A stretch of DNA of 64,000 bases from Alphaproteobacteria bacterium (lineage in GTDB: Bacteria; Pseudomonadota; Alphaproteobacteria; UBA8366; GCA-2717185). Within the stretch, counting starts at the first letter, position 1. Every line of letters begins with the position of its first letter. Below, in pieces: positions 54,061 to 63,175 of the stretch. The position numbers and the translations under genes were made by a program. Below the pieces are notes generated by a model. That model searched no databases. It worked only from the letters and a program-made list of their open reading frames with translations, and was not told where the DNA came from. The stretch lies in the NCBI GenBank assembly GCA_012103325.1, contig WLWY01000003.1, forward strand, positions 310,001-374,000, given 5' to 3'.

Positions 54061-55370
54061 CAGGCGTGCTCCTCCGCGGCGCGATCGAGGGGGAAAGACT
54101 GCTCGCCCAGTAAATCCTGCAGGACGACGTCGCGGACCTCATCCGGGTCCAACCCGTATTCGTCGATCTGGTCCGTGCTGTCGGCGATAATCGCGTCGAC
54201 GTCCTGCATCATCTTCAAGCGCTTGAACAGGTCGGGCCGGCGAATGCCCATGGACTCGCCGATCAGTTCCATGAAGTTCACGACCTCGAACGGCCATTCC
54301 TTTTCATGCGCGCAGAGATCGCGGTGACACGCATGATAGACCCCGGCGAGCGTCGTAACTCCCAGCGCTTCGGCCGCACGTAGTTGCTCCGCGTGCCAGT
54401 CCTTGCGCACGCCCGGTGCGCCCGAGAGCGCCGTGCACATATACCCCACGCGGGGTTGTTCGAGATCGACATAGTCTAGGCCCGGGATCGCCTTCAGCAG
54501 GGTAATCACCAATTCCGTCACGCCGATGGCGCCGGCATGTTCATGCAGCCCGACGCGCTTGTTCACCGGATGGACCATCAGCGGACGCAATTCGTCCAGC
54601 CGTCCGACGAGATAGTTCACGAACATCTTCATGCCGAACGGGTCGTCCGTATCCTGCGCCGGCAGAACCGACTCGCCGAGCTGGATCTGGCAGGTCGGAC
54701 ACCAGGACAGAACCTCGGACGCACCGGTACCAAAGAAGCGATCCACCGTCCGCTCCCCCTGCCGGCCCGCATTCGCGGTATCGCCCGCCCGCATCTGCAG
54801 GATGCCGCAGCAATCGGAAGGCCCGCCATAGACCTCGTAACGGATATCCAGCCTGTCCATTACGTCCAGGCACAGCAGCGCGATATGCGGCGTCCGCAAA
54901 ACATTGCAGCCCGTGTAGAAGACCACGTCCGGCGACGGCTCGTCCGCCGGCCGCGGCGCACGCGACAGCCGCGCCAGCTCGTCCGGGGGCAGTTGCAGCC
55001 GGGACAGAATGCGGACGGCACGGGCCATCTTCTGGAAATTCGCCTTGCCCGCCGCACGGGTCGCGTCGGTTTCGACGTCCCGCTTCCGCGCCAGCCGTGC
55101 CAAATGGATCATGAAACGCGGATTTATCCCATCGTTGCAGGCGTCGATGCAGTGCCCGCTGCCGGAACAGGCGCTGACCCATTGTTCAGAGCGCTCCGGC
55201 CCTGCGCCGGTTCGCAGAATCTGTATGACGCCGCCAGCGACGCCGGCCGGATCCGCGGTATCGATGCCCGTCAGGTCCGGCATCGGGCAGACCTCCACAC
55301 AGCGGCCGCATTGCGTGCATCGCGCCACGATATCTGCCGCCCGCGCGGCCAAAGACTCAGTAAAGCCCAT
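54060..55370 (-). CDS. (Fe-S)-binding, CCG-domain protein (heterodisulfide reductase-like)
   Basis: 436 aa. N-terminal ferredoxin-type motifs (CTQCGRCVEVCP and CSGSGHCIDAC, the second missing one usual spacing residue) are followed by two Cys-rich CCG-like domains: YTGCNVLRTP and GPSDCCGILQ, then WCPTCQIQLGE and GVYHACHRDLC. Resembles HdrD/GlpC-type electron-transfer proteins. It is the first gene of a two-gene unit with DUF4392 and might deliver electrons to, or act after, that enzyme. The precise reaction is not deducible. Confidence 0.82.
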   Translation of the reverse strand: MGFTESLAARAADIVARCTQCGRCVEVCPMPDLTGIDTADPAGVAGGVIQILRTGAGPERSEQWVSACSGSGHCIDACNDGINPRFMIHLARLARKRDVETDATRAAGKANFQKMARAVRILSRLQLPPDELARLSRAPRPADEPSPDVVFYTGCNVLRTPHIALLCLDVMDRLDIRYEVYGGPSDCCGILQMRAGDTANAGRQGERTVDRFFGTGASEVLSWCPTCQIQLGESVLPAQDTDDPFGMKMFVNYLVGRLDELRPLMVHPVNKRVGLHEHAGAIGVTELVITLLKAIPGLDYVDLEQPRVGYMCTALSGAPGVRKDWHAEQLRAAEALGVTTLAGVYHACHRDLCAHEKEWPFEVVNFMELIGESMGIRRPDLFKRLKMMQDVDAIIADSTDQIDEYGLDPDEVRDVVLQDLLGEQSFPLDRAAEEHA

Positions 55371-55546
55371 GCCTTGCCGTCCTCTGCTAAAGGGTTAACA
55401 CCAACACCGACAATATCATGCGGGCACTTTTTAACCGAACTCTATGCAAATTAATTCTATTAGCCCCTAAATGGGTGACGTCGAAATCCCGGCGACCGCG
55501 TATCAATGCGTCAGAATTCACGAACGGCACGGTTAGGGGACATCAC

Positions 55547-55639
55547 ATGAAAAATACATCGATTTTGGCAGTCACGTTTGGCGTATTCACCGGCTTTTTC
55601 GGCACTTCCGCCCTTTTCATGATCCTGTACTGGAGCTGA
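55547..55639 (+). CDS. 30-aa membrane peptide
   Basis: MKNTSILAVTFGVFTGFFGT and ten more residues ending LYWS, essentially one transmembrane helix. AGGGGA lies 7 bases before the ATG, and a strong terminator follows 43 bp after the stop, so it looks like an independent transcription unit. It may be a small regulatory membrane peptide; an oxidase or transporter subunit is also possible. Unknown. Confidence 0.6.
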   Translation: MKNTSILAVTFGVFTGFFGTSALFMILYWS

Positions 55640-55681
55640 TCGCACCGGCCAACATGATTTAAAGACCTGGGACCTCCATGC

Positions 55682-55716
55682 AAAAGCGGCGGATTTTTCC
55701 GCCGCTTTTCTTTTTT
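55682..55716 (+). terminator. strong rho-independent terminator
   Basis: Stem AAAAGCGGCGG / CCGCCGCTTTT with loop ATTTTT, followed by TTTTTT. Ends the transcript of the 30-aa peptide and insulates the carboxyltransferase gene. Confidence 0.92.
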
Positions 55717-55802
55717 GAGCAGGGCAACGCATATTCGATAGGAAACGAGGCGGCCCGCCCGTCTATACTCGCCGAAACACGATCACGAGCGAGGCGTAGC
55801 CC

Positions 55803-57350
55803 ATGAGTTGGGAAAAGGAAGTCCGGGATATTGAGGAAAAGCGCACGCGCGCCAAAGCGCTTGGCGGTGCGGATGGCGTCAGCCGGCAGCATAATGCCGG
55901 CCGGATGACGATCCGGGAGCGGATCGACGCCCTGATCGATCCGGACAGCTTTCATGAAATGGGCGCCGGTGCGGGTGCGACCAAACGCGATGAAGACGGC
56001 TCGATCAAGGATTTCTCGCCCGCCAACTTCGTGCTCGGCTTCGGTACGATCAAGGACCGCCGCTGCGTCGTCGGTGGCGAGGACTTCACCTTGCGCGGGG
56101 GCTCGCCCAACGAAGCGGGCCTGCGCAAAAGCATCTATGCCGAAGAACTCGCCTGCCAATACCGTGTTCCGCTGATCCGCATCCATGAAGGCGGCGGCGG
56201 CAGCGTTGCGGGGGCCGGCGGCAAAACCGTCGGCTCGCCCGTCTATTCGATGCCCAGGTTTCAGTCCGTCGCCCGCGCCATGGGCACGGTGCCCGTCGCG
56301 ACCGCGGCCATGGGCCCGGTGGCCGGCCTGCCCGCCTCGCGGCTCGTTGCATCCCATTTCTCGGTTATGACAAAGGATACGGCGCAAGTCCTGATCGCCG
56401 GCCCCGCGGTCGTCGAACGGGCGCTGCACGAGAAGAAAACCAAGGAAGAATTGGGCGGCGCCAAGGTGCATACGAGAAACGGTGTCGTTGACAATATCGC
56501 CAAGGACGAGGCGGACGCGCTCGATCAAATTCGCCGTTTTCTAGACTATCTGCCGCAAAACATCTGGGAGACGCCGGAGCGGCGCGAACAGACAGACGAT
56601 CCAAACCGCAGCGAAGAGGAACTGCTCTCCCTGATTCCCAAGGACCGGCGGCAGATTTTCGATGCACGCCGCATGCTCGGCGCGATCCTCGACACCGATT
56701 CGTTCTTCGAGATGGCCCGCAATTTCGGCCGCGGCCAGATTACCGGCCTCGCGCGCATGAACGGCCAGCCCGTCGGCGTCATCGCCAATGACGGCCGTTA
56801 CTATGCGGGCGCCATGACGGCCGCGGGGGCGCAGAAAGTCCGGCGTTTCGTGGAGATGTGCCAGACCTTCCATTTACCGATCATTTCCTTCGTCGATGAG
56901 CCGGGCTTCATGATCGGCAGCGAGTCGGAGCGGCTGGCGACGATCCGTTACGGCACGGCCACCGTGCTGACCGTCGCCGATTGCCAGGTCCCTTGGGCCT
57001 CGGTCGTCGTCCGCAAATCCTTTGGCGTCGCCCAAGGCGCGCATTATGGCCCGAACGCCTATGTCCTCGCCTGGCCCTCGGCGGAAATGGGCGCATTACC
57101 AGTCGAAGGCGGCGTCGCCGTCGCCTTTGGCCGCGAAATCGCAGCCGCGGAGGACCCCGAAGCCCGGCGTAAGGAGCTGGAAGAAATGATGGCCGCCCGC
57201 ACGAGGCCGACCGCGCGCGCCGAATCCTTCTCCATGCACGAGTTGATAGACCCACGCGAAACCCGGCCCCGGCTGTCCGCCTGGATCGACTGGATCCAGC
57301 CGACCCTGCCGAGCTTGGCTGGCCCGGTGACTTTTCCGGTAAGGCCTTAG
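55803..57350 (+). CDS. acyl-CoA carboxylase carboxyltransferase subunit
   Basis: 515 aa, propionyl/methylcrotonyl-CoA carboxylase beta type. Starts with EVRDIEEKRTRAKALGG, has RMTIRERIDALIDPDSFHE, the oxyanion-hole motif EGGGGSVAGAGG, and the second crotonase half FVDEPGFMIGSESE then SVVVRKSFGVAQGAHYG. It transfers carboxyl from biotin to an acyl-CoA. No biotin carboxylase/BCCP gene is near, so the alpha subunit must be elsewhere. Acyl specificity cannot be assigned. Confidence 0.92.
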   Translation: MSWEKEVRDIEEKRTRAKALGGADGVSRQHNAGRMTIRERIDALIDPDSFHEMGAGAGATKRDEDGSIKDFSPANFVLGFGTIKDRRCVVGGEDFTLRGGSPNEAGLRKSIYAEELACQYRVPLIRIHEGGGGSVAGAGGKTVGSPVYSMPRFQSVARAMGTVPVATAAMGPVAGLPASRLVASHFSVMTKDTAQVLIAGPAVVERALHEKKTKEELGGAKVHTRNGVVDNIAKDEADALDQIRRFLDYLPQNIWETPERREQTDDPNRSEEELLSLIPKDRRQIFDARRMLGAILDTDSFFEMARNFGRGQITGLARMNGQPVGVIANDGRYYAGAMTAAGAQKVRRFVEMCQTFHLPIISFVDEPGFMIGSESERLATIRYGTATVLTVADCQVPWASVVVRKSFGVAQGAHYGPNAYVLAWPSAEMGALPVEGGVAVAFGREIAAAEDPEARRKELEEMMAARTRPTARAESFSMHELIDPRETRPRLSAWIDWIQPTLPSLAGPVTFPVRP

Positions 57351-57364
57351 TACCCCGCATCTCC

Positions 57365-58198
57365 ATGACGCCACATCGCAAAAGGATCGAGTTCTTCCGG
57401 GCGAACCGGGTGCCTTGCCTCGCAGGCGCGGCTGCGCTGGCTGTCGTCATTGCTCTGGCGATGGTGTTTGTCATCGACTTGAGCGGATTGCGCTCGCCGG
57501 AGGATAGCGCAGCGCTAAAACAGGTACGGAATGTATCGCTCTCCGACATCGGCAAGACGGGAAGCGTTCCGCCGGCCTTTATCAAACGGATCGATGTCGA
57601 TCTTGCCGCGCTCTCGACAAAGGAACGCAAACAGGCATTTTTCCGCATGATCCTCCCGCTCGTCGCGCGCGAGAACGGCCGCATACGCGCAGAGCGCAAA
57701 TCGCTGACCGGGGCTGTGCCCAATGGGCTATTCAAGCGCTACGATGTGACCAAAGGAGACCTCGAAACCTTGCGGAAACGCGTCGATGTCATACCGACCT
57801 CTCTGGTTCTTGCGCAGGCGGCACTGGAAAGCGGCTGGGGCACCTCGCGCTTCGTGCTCGACGGCAACAACCTCTTCGGCATGCGGACCTACGACGACGA
57901 TACGCCGGGGCTCAAACCGGCAGCGGCTCGGGGCTTCAAGGTCATGCGGTTCAAGTCGCTGGGCGAGAGCGTCGCCGCCTATATGCGCAACCTCAACACC
58001 CATCGCGCCTACCGCCAACTGCGCGAGGCCCGTGCCGCCATCCGCAGCACCGGCAAGCAGCCCGCCGGACCGGATCTGGCCGCCTGGCTCACGAATTACT
58101 CCGAAATTCCGGAGAAATACGGACAGATGCTACGGTCCCTCATCGCGCGCGAAAAACTCGCGCCTTTCGACGATGTCCGGCTGAAGGCCAGCGACTAA
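57365..58198 (+). CDS. Bax-like glucosaminidase-domain protein
   Basis: 277 aa with an N-terminal membrane anchor (AGAAALAVVIALAMVFVIDL) and a periplasmic peptidoglycan-hydrolase domain: VIPTSLVLAQAALESGWGTS with the catalytic Glu (ALESGWG), NNLFGMRTYDDD, and FKSLGESVAAYMRNLNTH. It should cleave glycan strands next to GlcNAc. Starts 14 bp after the carboxyltransferase gene, though a functional link is not evident. Confidence 0.88.
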   Translation: MTPHRKRIEFFRANRVPCLAGAAALAVVIALAMVFVIDLSGLRSPEDSAALKQVRNVSLSDIGKTGSVPPAFIKRIDVDLAALSTKERKQAFFRMILPLVARENGRIRAERKSLTGAVPNGLFKRYDVTKGDLETLRKRVDVIPTSLVLAQAALESGWGTSRFVLDGNNLFGMRTYDDDTPGLKPAAARGFKVMRFKSLGESVAAYMRNLNTHRAYRQLREARAAIRSTGKQPAGPDLAAWLTNYSEIPEKYGQMLRSLIAREKLAPFDDVRLKASD

Positions 58199-58303
58199 TC
58201 CAGTCCGCGAATTAGCGAGTATTGCGGGTGCAGTTGCCGCAATACCGCCCCTGCAATATCCTTGCTCGCGCTTGAACGCCAGCGACAAATACCAAGGATC
58301 GCC

Positions 58304-59611
58304 ATGCCGGAAAAAATGCATCTCCTTGCGTTTTTGATGCACACGCCGATCAATCATATGACGATGAGCTGGGCCGACCCCGCAGACAGGCAGGCCGCCG
58401 GTCTCGGTTCCATCGCCCATTGGCAAGCGTTGGCGCAAACTCTCGAGCGAGGCTGCTTCGACGGCATGTTCTTCGCCGACGTACCCGCAGTCTACGACCA
58501 CTACCAGGACAATACGGACGTCGCGATCAAATACGGCGTCAACTGGCCGACCCATGATCCGGTCGCCCTGATCGGCATCATGGCGGCGGCGACCCGCCAT
58601 CTGGGGATCGCGACGACGGTTTCGTTGGCGTCTCTACACCCCTTCCTGGCCGTTCGTTCCATGTCCACCCTGGACTATCTCAGCCAGGGGCGGGTCGGCT
58701 GGAATATCGTCACGGGCAACGCCCGCTCGGAATATCGGGCCATGGGGCTGGATGTCGTGGAGCACGATAAGCGCTATGACCGCGCCGACGAATATATGCA
58801 GGTCTGTTACGCGTTGTGGCGGGGTATCCTGCCGGATGCGGTCGTCGCGGACCGCGAGGCGGGTATTTACGCGGATCCTGCGAAGATCGAGAAAATCGCC
58901 TTCGAGGGTGAATATTTCCGCTGCCACGCGACGCCGTCCGTCCTGCCCTCACCGCAGGGACGGCCGGTCCTGTTCCAGGCAGGCTCGTCCGGCCGCGGGC
59001 AACGTTTCGCGGTCGACCATGCCGATGTGATCTTCGCCATCCAGCCGGACCTGCCGCGCATGCAGACCTTCATGCGGAAGCTTCGCGAAACGGCAACCGA
59101 AAGCGGACGAGACGAGGACCTCCGGGTCACCTTTGCGGTGCAGCCCTTTATTGGCGAAAGCCTCGAAGCCGCTGAAGAGAAACGAGATTCGATGTTGGCG
59201 AAAATTCCGCTCGAAGCGGCGCTGACCCGCATCTCCGGCACCTTCGGGGTCGATCTCGACACCGTCGACATCGACAAACCCCTGCAGGAAATAACCACGC
59301 AGGCCTCGCAAGGACTCGTCTCGGCCATGTCTTCCATGTTCAACGACAAGAACATCACCTTGCGCGAAGCGGTGCGCCTGTCCGGCTTGGCGGGCCTCAT
59401 CCCCCAAATTCTCGGCACGCCCGTGCAGGTCGCCGACCAGTTGGAGGAGATCTGGCGCGAGACCGGCTGTCATGGCTTCAATGTAACGCCGGCAATCGTG
59501 CCCGGCGGCTACGAGGATTTCGTCGATCTGGTGGTTCCCCTCCTGCAGCGGCGCGGCATATTCCGCACCGAATACGACGCGACGACGCTGCGCGGCAATC
59601 TCGTCGGCTGA
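58304..59611 (+). CDS. LLM-class flavin monooxygenase (NtaA/SnaA/DszA family)
   Basis: 435 aa from the ATG at 58304 (AAGGA 6 bases upstream); a TTG 42 bases earlier is disfavoured. TIM-barrel FMN-dependent monooxygenase: WADPADRQAAGLGSIAHWQA, GCFDGMFFADVPAVYD, GWNIVTGNARSEYRAMG, and LPSPQGRPVLFQAGSSGRGQ. Typical substrates are nitrilotriacetate, sulfones or alkanesulfonates; the partner reductase is not here. Its last 90 codons are duplicated at about 60927-61184. Confidence 0.9.
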   Translation: MPEKMHLLAFLMHTPINHMTMSWADPADRQAAGLGSIAHWQALAQTLERGCFDGMFFADVPAVYDHYQDNTDVAIKYGVNWPTHDPVALIGIMAAATRHLGIATTVSLASLHPFLAVRSMSTLDYLSQGRVGWNIVTGNARSEYRAMGLDVVEHDKRYDRADEYMQVCYALWRGILPDAVVADREAGIYADPAKIEKIAFEGEYFRCHATPSVLPSPQGRPVLFQAGSSGRGQRFAVDHADVIFAIQPDLPRMQTFMRKLRETATESGRDEDLRVTFAVQPFIGESLEAAEEKRDSMLAKIPLEAALTRISGTFGVDLDTVDIDKPLQEITTQASQGLVSAMSSMFNDKNITLREAVRLSGLAGLIPQILGTPVQVADQLEEIWRETGCHGFNVTPAIVPGGYEDFVDLVVPLLQRRGIFRTEYDATTLRGNLVG

Positions 59612-59630
59612 CGATCAGCGCGCCTTGGTA

Positions 59631-59731
59631 TTAGGTCATTGTCTCATAAACGAGAGACCTGCGGCGGACGTTCGCTGAAAGGACAAAACCAGACATAGGC
59701 GAAGCACCGGAATAATGTGTGGGTATGATCC
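59631..59731 (-). repeat. dispersed repeat, copy 2
   Basis: Complement of the copy at 52035-52134 with about 80% similarity by eye; shares ctctcgtttatgag and the gcttcgcctatgtctgg block. Begins right after the sequence cgcgccttggtatta that is also duplicated with the monooxygenase end. Confidence 0.75.
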
Positions 59732-59874
59732 TAAGCCGTCATAGCGAGTATCGTCGATGTACGCTCAGGCTTTGTGAGCAGGTACCGGGTGACCTCTCCA
59801 GGGTCTCTCCGTCCGGGGCCTACGTCCGACGCTGGAATACTTGGGCAAAAGCAGGCGTGCCCGCGACGCGATGG

Positions 59875-60453
59875 TTAGCCGAAACCACGAACGAACGGTT
59901 CTCTGGCCTGCCGTGTGCGACGACCGGAGACCATCATCAGCGCCCCTAGCAGGCCTAGCCCAAGGATGAAGATCGACAAGCCGGCCGGTTCGGGGACCCC
60001 TATGATCCTCCCGTTGAGAGATCCGTTGTCTGTTATACCGGTGGAGGGGCCAATCACAGCATCGCAATCGGAATCAAAGCAGGTATTGATTACGGCCAGG
60101 TTAAACGAGGCTCCGATGTCGCCGAAACTAGTTGTCGGGCGGAAAAACAAGGTAGGGTCACCGGTGAAATCAAGTCCGTCCGACGGGTCCAGCAGGGAGA
60201 TGAAGGCGTCGGTGCTGAACGGCTGGACGACGCTGTAAGTCCTGGCCGGGAAAATGCCGGCCGTCGTGGTGATCGAAGCATCCGAGAACGTCTCGGCGAC
60301 ATTGTCGAAGACAAAGCTGCCAACTGCCGTGCTAGCATCGTCAAAATTTATGGAGACGTCCCATTGAATAAGGACAGCTCTGGCCGGGCCACTCCAAGAA
60401 GAGACAAGCAGGAACGACGCCGCGATGAATGTGACTGTGCGAAGAAACTTCAT
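59875..60453 (-). CDS. PEP-CTERM sorting-domain protein
   Basis: 192 aa exported protein. Sec signal (FIAASFLLVSSWSGPARA), a beta-rich body (QWDVSINFDDASTAVGSFVF), and a C-terminal PEP-CTERM signal: VPEPAGLSIFILGLGLLGAL followed by the basic tail GRRTRQ. The sorting signal implies an exosortase elsewhere in the genome and an extracellular or outer-surface location. No enzymatic domain is seen. Confidence 0.9.
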   Translation of the reverse strand: MKFLRTVTFIAASFLLVSSWSGPARAVLIQWDVSINFDDASTAVGSFVFDNVAETFSDASITTTAGIFPARTYSVVQPFSTDAFISLLDPSDGLDFTGDPTLFFRPTTSFGDIGASFNLAVINTCFDSDCDAVIGPSTGITDNGSLNGRIIGVPEPAGLSIFILGLGLLGALMMVSGRRTRQAREPFVRGFG

Positions 60454-60861
60454 GGGAGCACTCCCCTTGCAAGGTCATCGGGCCTTTTGACCGAATGATT
60501 CGTGCAAGATTCACGCAAGATTCGTACCAAGATTCATAACCTATTAATATCTAAGGGTTTCGCTTGGAAGACCCAAAGCCAGCTAACCATAAGTGTAAAG
60601 ATTTCCGACACCCAAAAAGCTGCTCCCACGTGGTTTCTAGTAGCAGGTCCGGAAAAAAACACGATATTACAAATAGTTATGACGCCAGTCTTGGCGATAT
60701 TCACAATAAACCAGACTGTAATGAATTCCGACACCCCTTAAATGCTTCGCGCGGGCGTTTCTGGTGATGGATTGAGGTCGCCTTCTGTGCAGGTTTCTCG
60801 GGAGGCCGGAAACCGCCGCACAACTCCTCAGCACGCGCAAGGGCGTCCGAGAAACCTGCAC
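60454..60861. other. about 400 bp non-coding with an inverted repeat
   Basis: No gene supported. Contains TGTGCAGGTTTCTCGG at about 60786-60801 and its complement at about 60848-60863, which abuts the third dispersed repeat copy. Probably repeat-rich debris connected with the neighbouring duplication. Confidence 0.5.
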
Positions 60862-60913
60862 AAAACCTGACATAGGCAAAGCATCGGGATAAGGTCTGGG
60901 TATGGCCCAGAAC
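60862..60913 (-). repeat. dispersed repeat, copy 3 (partial)
   Basis: Shares cataggcaaagcatcggg and ggtctgggtatggcccag with copies 1 and 2. It lies directly before the duplicated monooxygenase fragment, as if it marks the recombination point. Confidence 0.7.
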
Positions 60914-60926
60914 CGACCTCTTCGTA

Positions 60927-61184
60927 ATGGATTTGCACGAGGCAGTACGCCTGTCCGGGCTGGCGGGCCTCATCCCGCAAATTCTCGGCACGCCGGAGCA
61001 GATCGCCGACCAGCTGGAAGAGATCTGGCGCGAGACCGGCTGCCATGGTTTCAATTTGACCCCAGCCATCGTACCCGGCGGTTACGAAGACTTCGTCGAT
61101 CTGATGGTTCCCATCCTGCAGCAGCGCGGCATTTTCCGGACCGAATACGAAGCGACGACGTTGCGCGGTAATCTCGCCGGCTGA
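60927..61184 (+). pseudogene. duplicated 3' fragment of the flavin monooxygenase gene
   Basis: About 84 codons from LHEAVRLSGLAGLIPQILGT to RGNLAG match the end of the gene at 58304-59611 with around 8 substitutions, and the homology continues past the stop (cgcgccttggtatta). There is no flavin-binding core, so it cannot be an enzyme. Sequence drift is modest, so the duplication is not very old. Confidence 0.85.
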
Positions 61185-61301
61185 CCTCAACGCGCCTTGG
61201 TATTAAACTCAGATGGAGCTGGCTCGTTTCTTCGTTGAAATCGCCGACTGCCAGGCTCAGAATGAACAAAATTCACGATCCCTGATAATGAGGATTACAA
61301 G

Positions 61302-61856
61302 ATGGCAATGTTCTGGCTCGATCACGTCAACATCCGCACGGCCAAACTCGATGAAATGTCTCAGTTCTATGAGAACATTCTAGGTTTGCCGCGCGGCAAA
61401 CGGCCGAGCTTTGGAATAGGCGGCGCCTGGCATTATTGCGGCAAGCAGGCTGTCGTCCATCTCGTCGAATCCACGAAGAAAATCAAGACCGAGGAAGCCC
61501 AGATCGAGCATTTTGCCCTTCGTTCGAACGGCAGCATAAAATCTTTCCAGAAGAAGATGCGCGACACCGATACACCTTACCAGGTGTCGCCGCTGACCGA
61601 GATCAACATGATACAGGTGAATGTCTTTGATCCGGACGGCAACAAGATAGAGGTCCAGTTCGCTTCCAGCGCAGCCGACAGGGAGCCCTTTGGCGGTTCA
61701 GCGGCTGCCCGTCGCCGGATGCGCAAGGGCGAGGCGCTCAACATGACCAAAGCCATGCCGCTTGCCAAATCCAAGTCGAAGGTCGCCAAGACAAACAAGA
61801 AACTTGGCGTCCCGAAACCGATCAAACCGCCGAAAAAACGGTTCGTTCCTTCCTAA
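61302..61856 (+). CDS. VOC-family (glyoxalase/dioxygenase) protein
   Basis: 184 aa; GAGGAT 6 bases upstream. One vicinal-oxygen-chelate unit: WLDHVNIRTAKLDEMSQFYE, GLPRGKRPSFGIGGAWHYCG, and MIQVNVFDPDGNKIEVQF with the metal-ligand candidates His (DHVNI) and Glu (KIEVQF). The C-terminal 45 residues are an unusual Lys/Pro-rich tail (KSKSKVAKTNKKLGVPKPIK) not part of the fold. Substrate unknown. Confidence 0.88.
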   Translation: MAMFWLDHVNIRTAKLDEMSQFYENILGLPRGKRPSFGIGGAWHYCGKQAVVHLVESTKKIKTEEAQIEHFALRSNGSIKSFQKKMRDTDTPYQVSPLTEINMIQVNVFDPDGNKIEVQFASSAADREPFGGSAAARRRMRKGEALNMTKAMPLAKSKSKVAKTNKKLGVPKPIKPPKKRFVPS

Positions 61857-62044
61857 AGCACCGGGAAGTATTCCATCGACACGTGATTGCGGCGCTGTAT
61901 GGCCGCACTGACGGGAAAATGACCCTGATACGACATTGACGTTTATCCCTTTACGGTCAAGCGTGCTTGAACGCGGTTTGAGTGGGATCGATAGATCCTA
62001 CGAGCGCATGCCGTGCACCAACGCGAATAGGGACAGCTATGGTC

Positions 62045-62764
62045 CTAAGCGAGCACTTCTGCCAGAAAGTTCTCCATCGCCTGCCATGACCTGCGGTCGG
62101 CGTCCGCTTGGTACATTGCGCCCATCTCCGGCGCAATCGCCTCTGGATTGGTAAAGGCATGCAACGTATTTCCGTAGCCATGGATTTGCCAATCCGCGCC
62201 GCCCGAAGTGAGTTCTTCGGCGAGCGCCACGACGTCTGTTGGCGGCACCATCGGATCATCCCAACCATGCAAAGCGAGCACTTTGGCCTTAATCGCGTTG
62301 CCATCGGTGTTTCCCGGCTTATTGAACAAGCCGTGAAAACTCGCCGCGCCCTGAAAATCTTCCCCTGTACGGGCGAGATCCAGTACGCACAGTCCACCAA
62401 AGCAGTAACCCGTCGCGGCAATCTTGCTCGCGTCAACGTCCGCTTGGTCGCGGAGCACTTGAAGGCCGATTTGAAGCCGCTTCTGGAGCATCGGACGGTC
62501 TTCCAAGAAGGGCGTCATGAGCTTGGTGTTTTCCTCTGGGTCACCACCGAGCACGCCCTTGCCATAAACATCCATCGCCAGGCCCGCGTAACCGAGGCCA
62601 GCGAGTTTGCGCGCAACGTCTTCTTCAAAGGGGCTACGGCCAGCCCAAGCGTGCACGATCAGTACGCCAGGACGCGGGCCGGCAACGGCATCGTCCCAAG
62701 CGAAATAGCCCTCGAGCGCGGTGTCGCCATCGGCGTAGTCAATGGTTTTTGTTTGAACGGACAA
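62045..62764 (-). CDS. dienelactone hydrolase family protein
   Basis: 239-aa alpha/beta hydrolase. Nucleophile Cys in ATGYCFGGLCVLDLA, acid Asp in LHGWDDPMVPP, catalytic His in NTLHAFTNPEA. Likely a cytosolic hydrolase of lactones or esters. No chlorocatechol pathway genes are nearby, so the specific substrate is open. Stop TAG-like end at 62045; start preceded by GGAGAAG. Confidence 0.92.
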   Translation of the reverse strand: MSVQTKTIDYADGDTALEGYFAWDDAVAGPRPGVLIVHAWAGRSPFEEDVARKLAGLGYAGLAMDVYGKGVLGGDPEENTKLMTPFLEDRPMLQKRLQIGLQVLRDQADVDASKIAATGYCFGGLCVLDLARTGEDFQGAASFHGLFNKPGNTDGNAIKAKVLALHGWDDPMVPPTDVVALAEELTSGGADWQIHGYGNTLHAFTNPEAIAPEMGAMYQADADRRSWQAMENFLAEVLA

Positions 62765-62972
62765 GGGTCTTCTCCTTCAATCTCTGCATGTGGCGCGACG
62801 GTAACACAAGGAAGTTACTCGGCTAGAGACTTGTAAGATAGAGGCTCCGATGCTGAATATCCCCCTGTAATGAGTACTAAAGGGTATTCGGTGATTCTAG
62901 ATCGGATCAAGTTTAGACGAATTCATTTTATGAGTTCGGATACTCTTGTGAATCCGATCGCTATCAATAAGT

Positions 62973-63040
62973 TAGATCATATTCACAGGGTTTTTTGGAT
63001 CGCCAAAGGCGATTCCAACAAACCCTGTGAATATGATCTA
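62973..63040. repeat. 68-bp near-perfect inverted repeat
   Basis: Left arm TAGATCATATTCACAGGG followed by a T-run and GGATCGCC; right arm is its complement with one substitution and one base gained. Loop AAA. It resembles a REP/BIME-type extragenic hairpin. The flank at 62903-62972 holds a related gatcggatc...aatccgatc pair. Confidence 0.8.
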
Positions 63041-63175
63041 GGGTAGAGTGTCGATGAGCCATACCGACGCAGCTATGCTCCAAAGGTTGCGAACCGGGCA
63101 CGTTAAGCTTTGAACCAGATTCACCAAAAGGGCACATAAATTTGCCAGTTGGCAATCGACCCAGGTTGAATTTCG

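Noticed and set aside
54537..55454. Plus-strand frame of 305 codons opposite the Fe-S protein gene
   Set aside because: Arg/His/Gln-rich shadow of a well supported Fe-S protein; no domain match.
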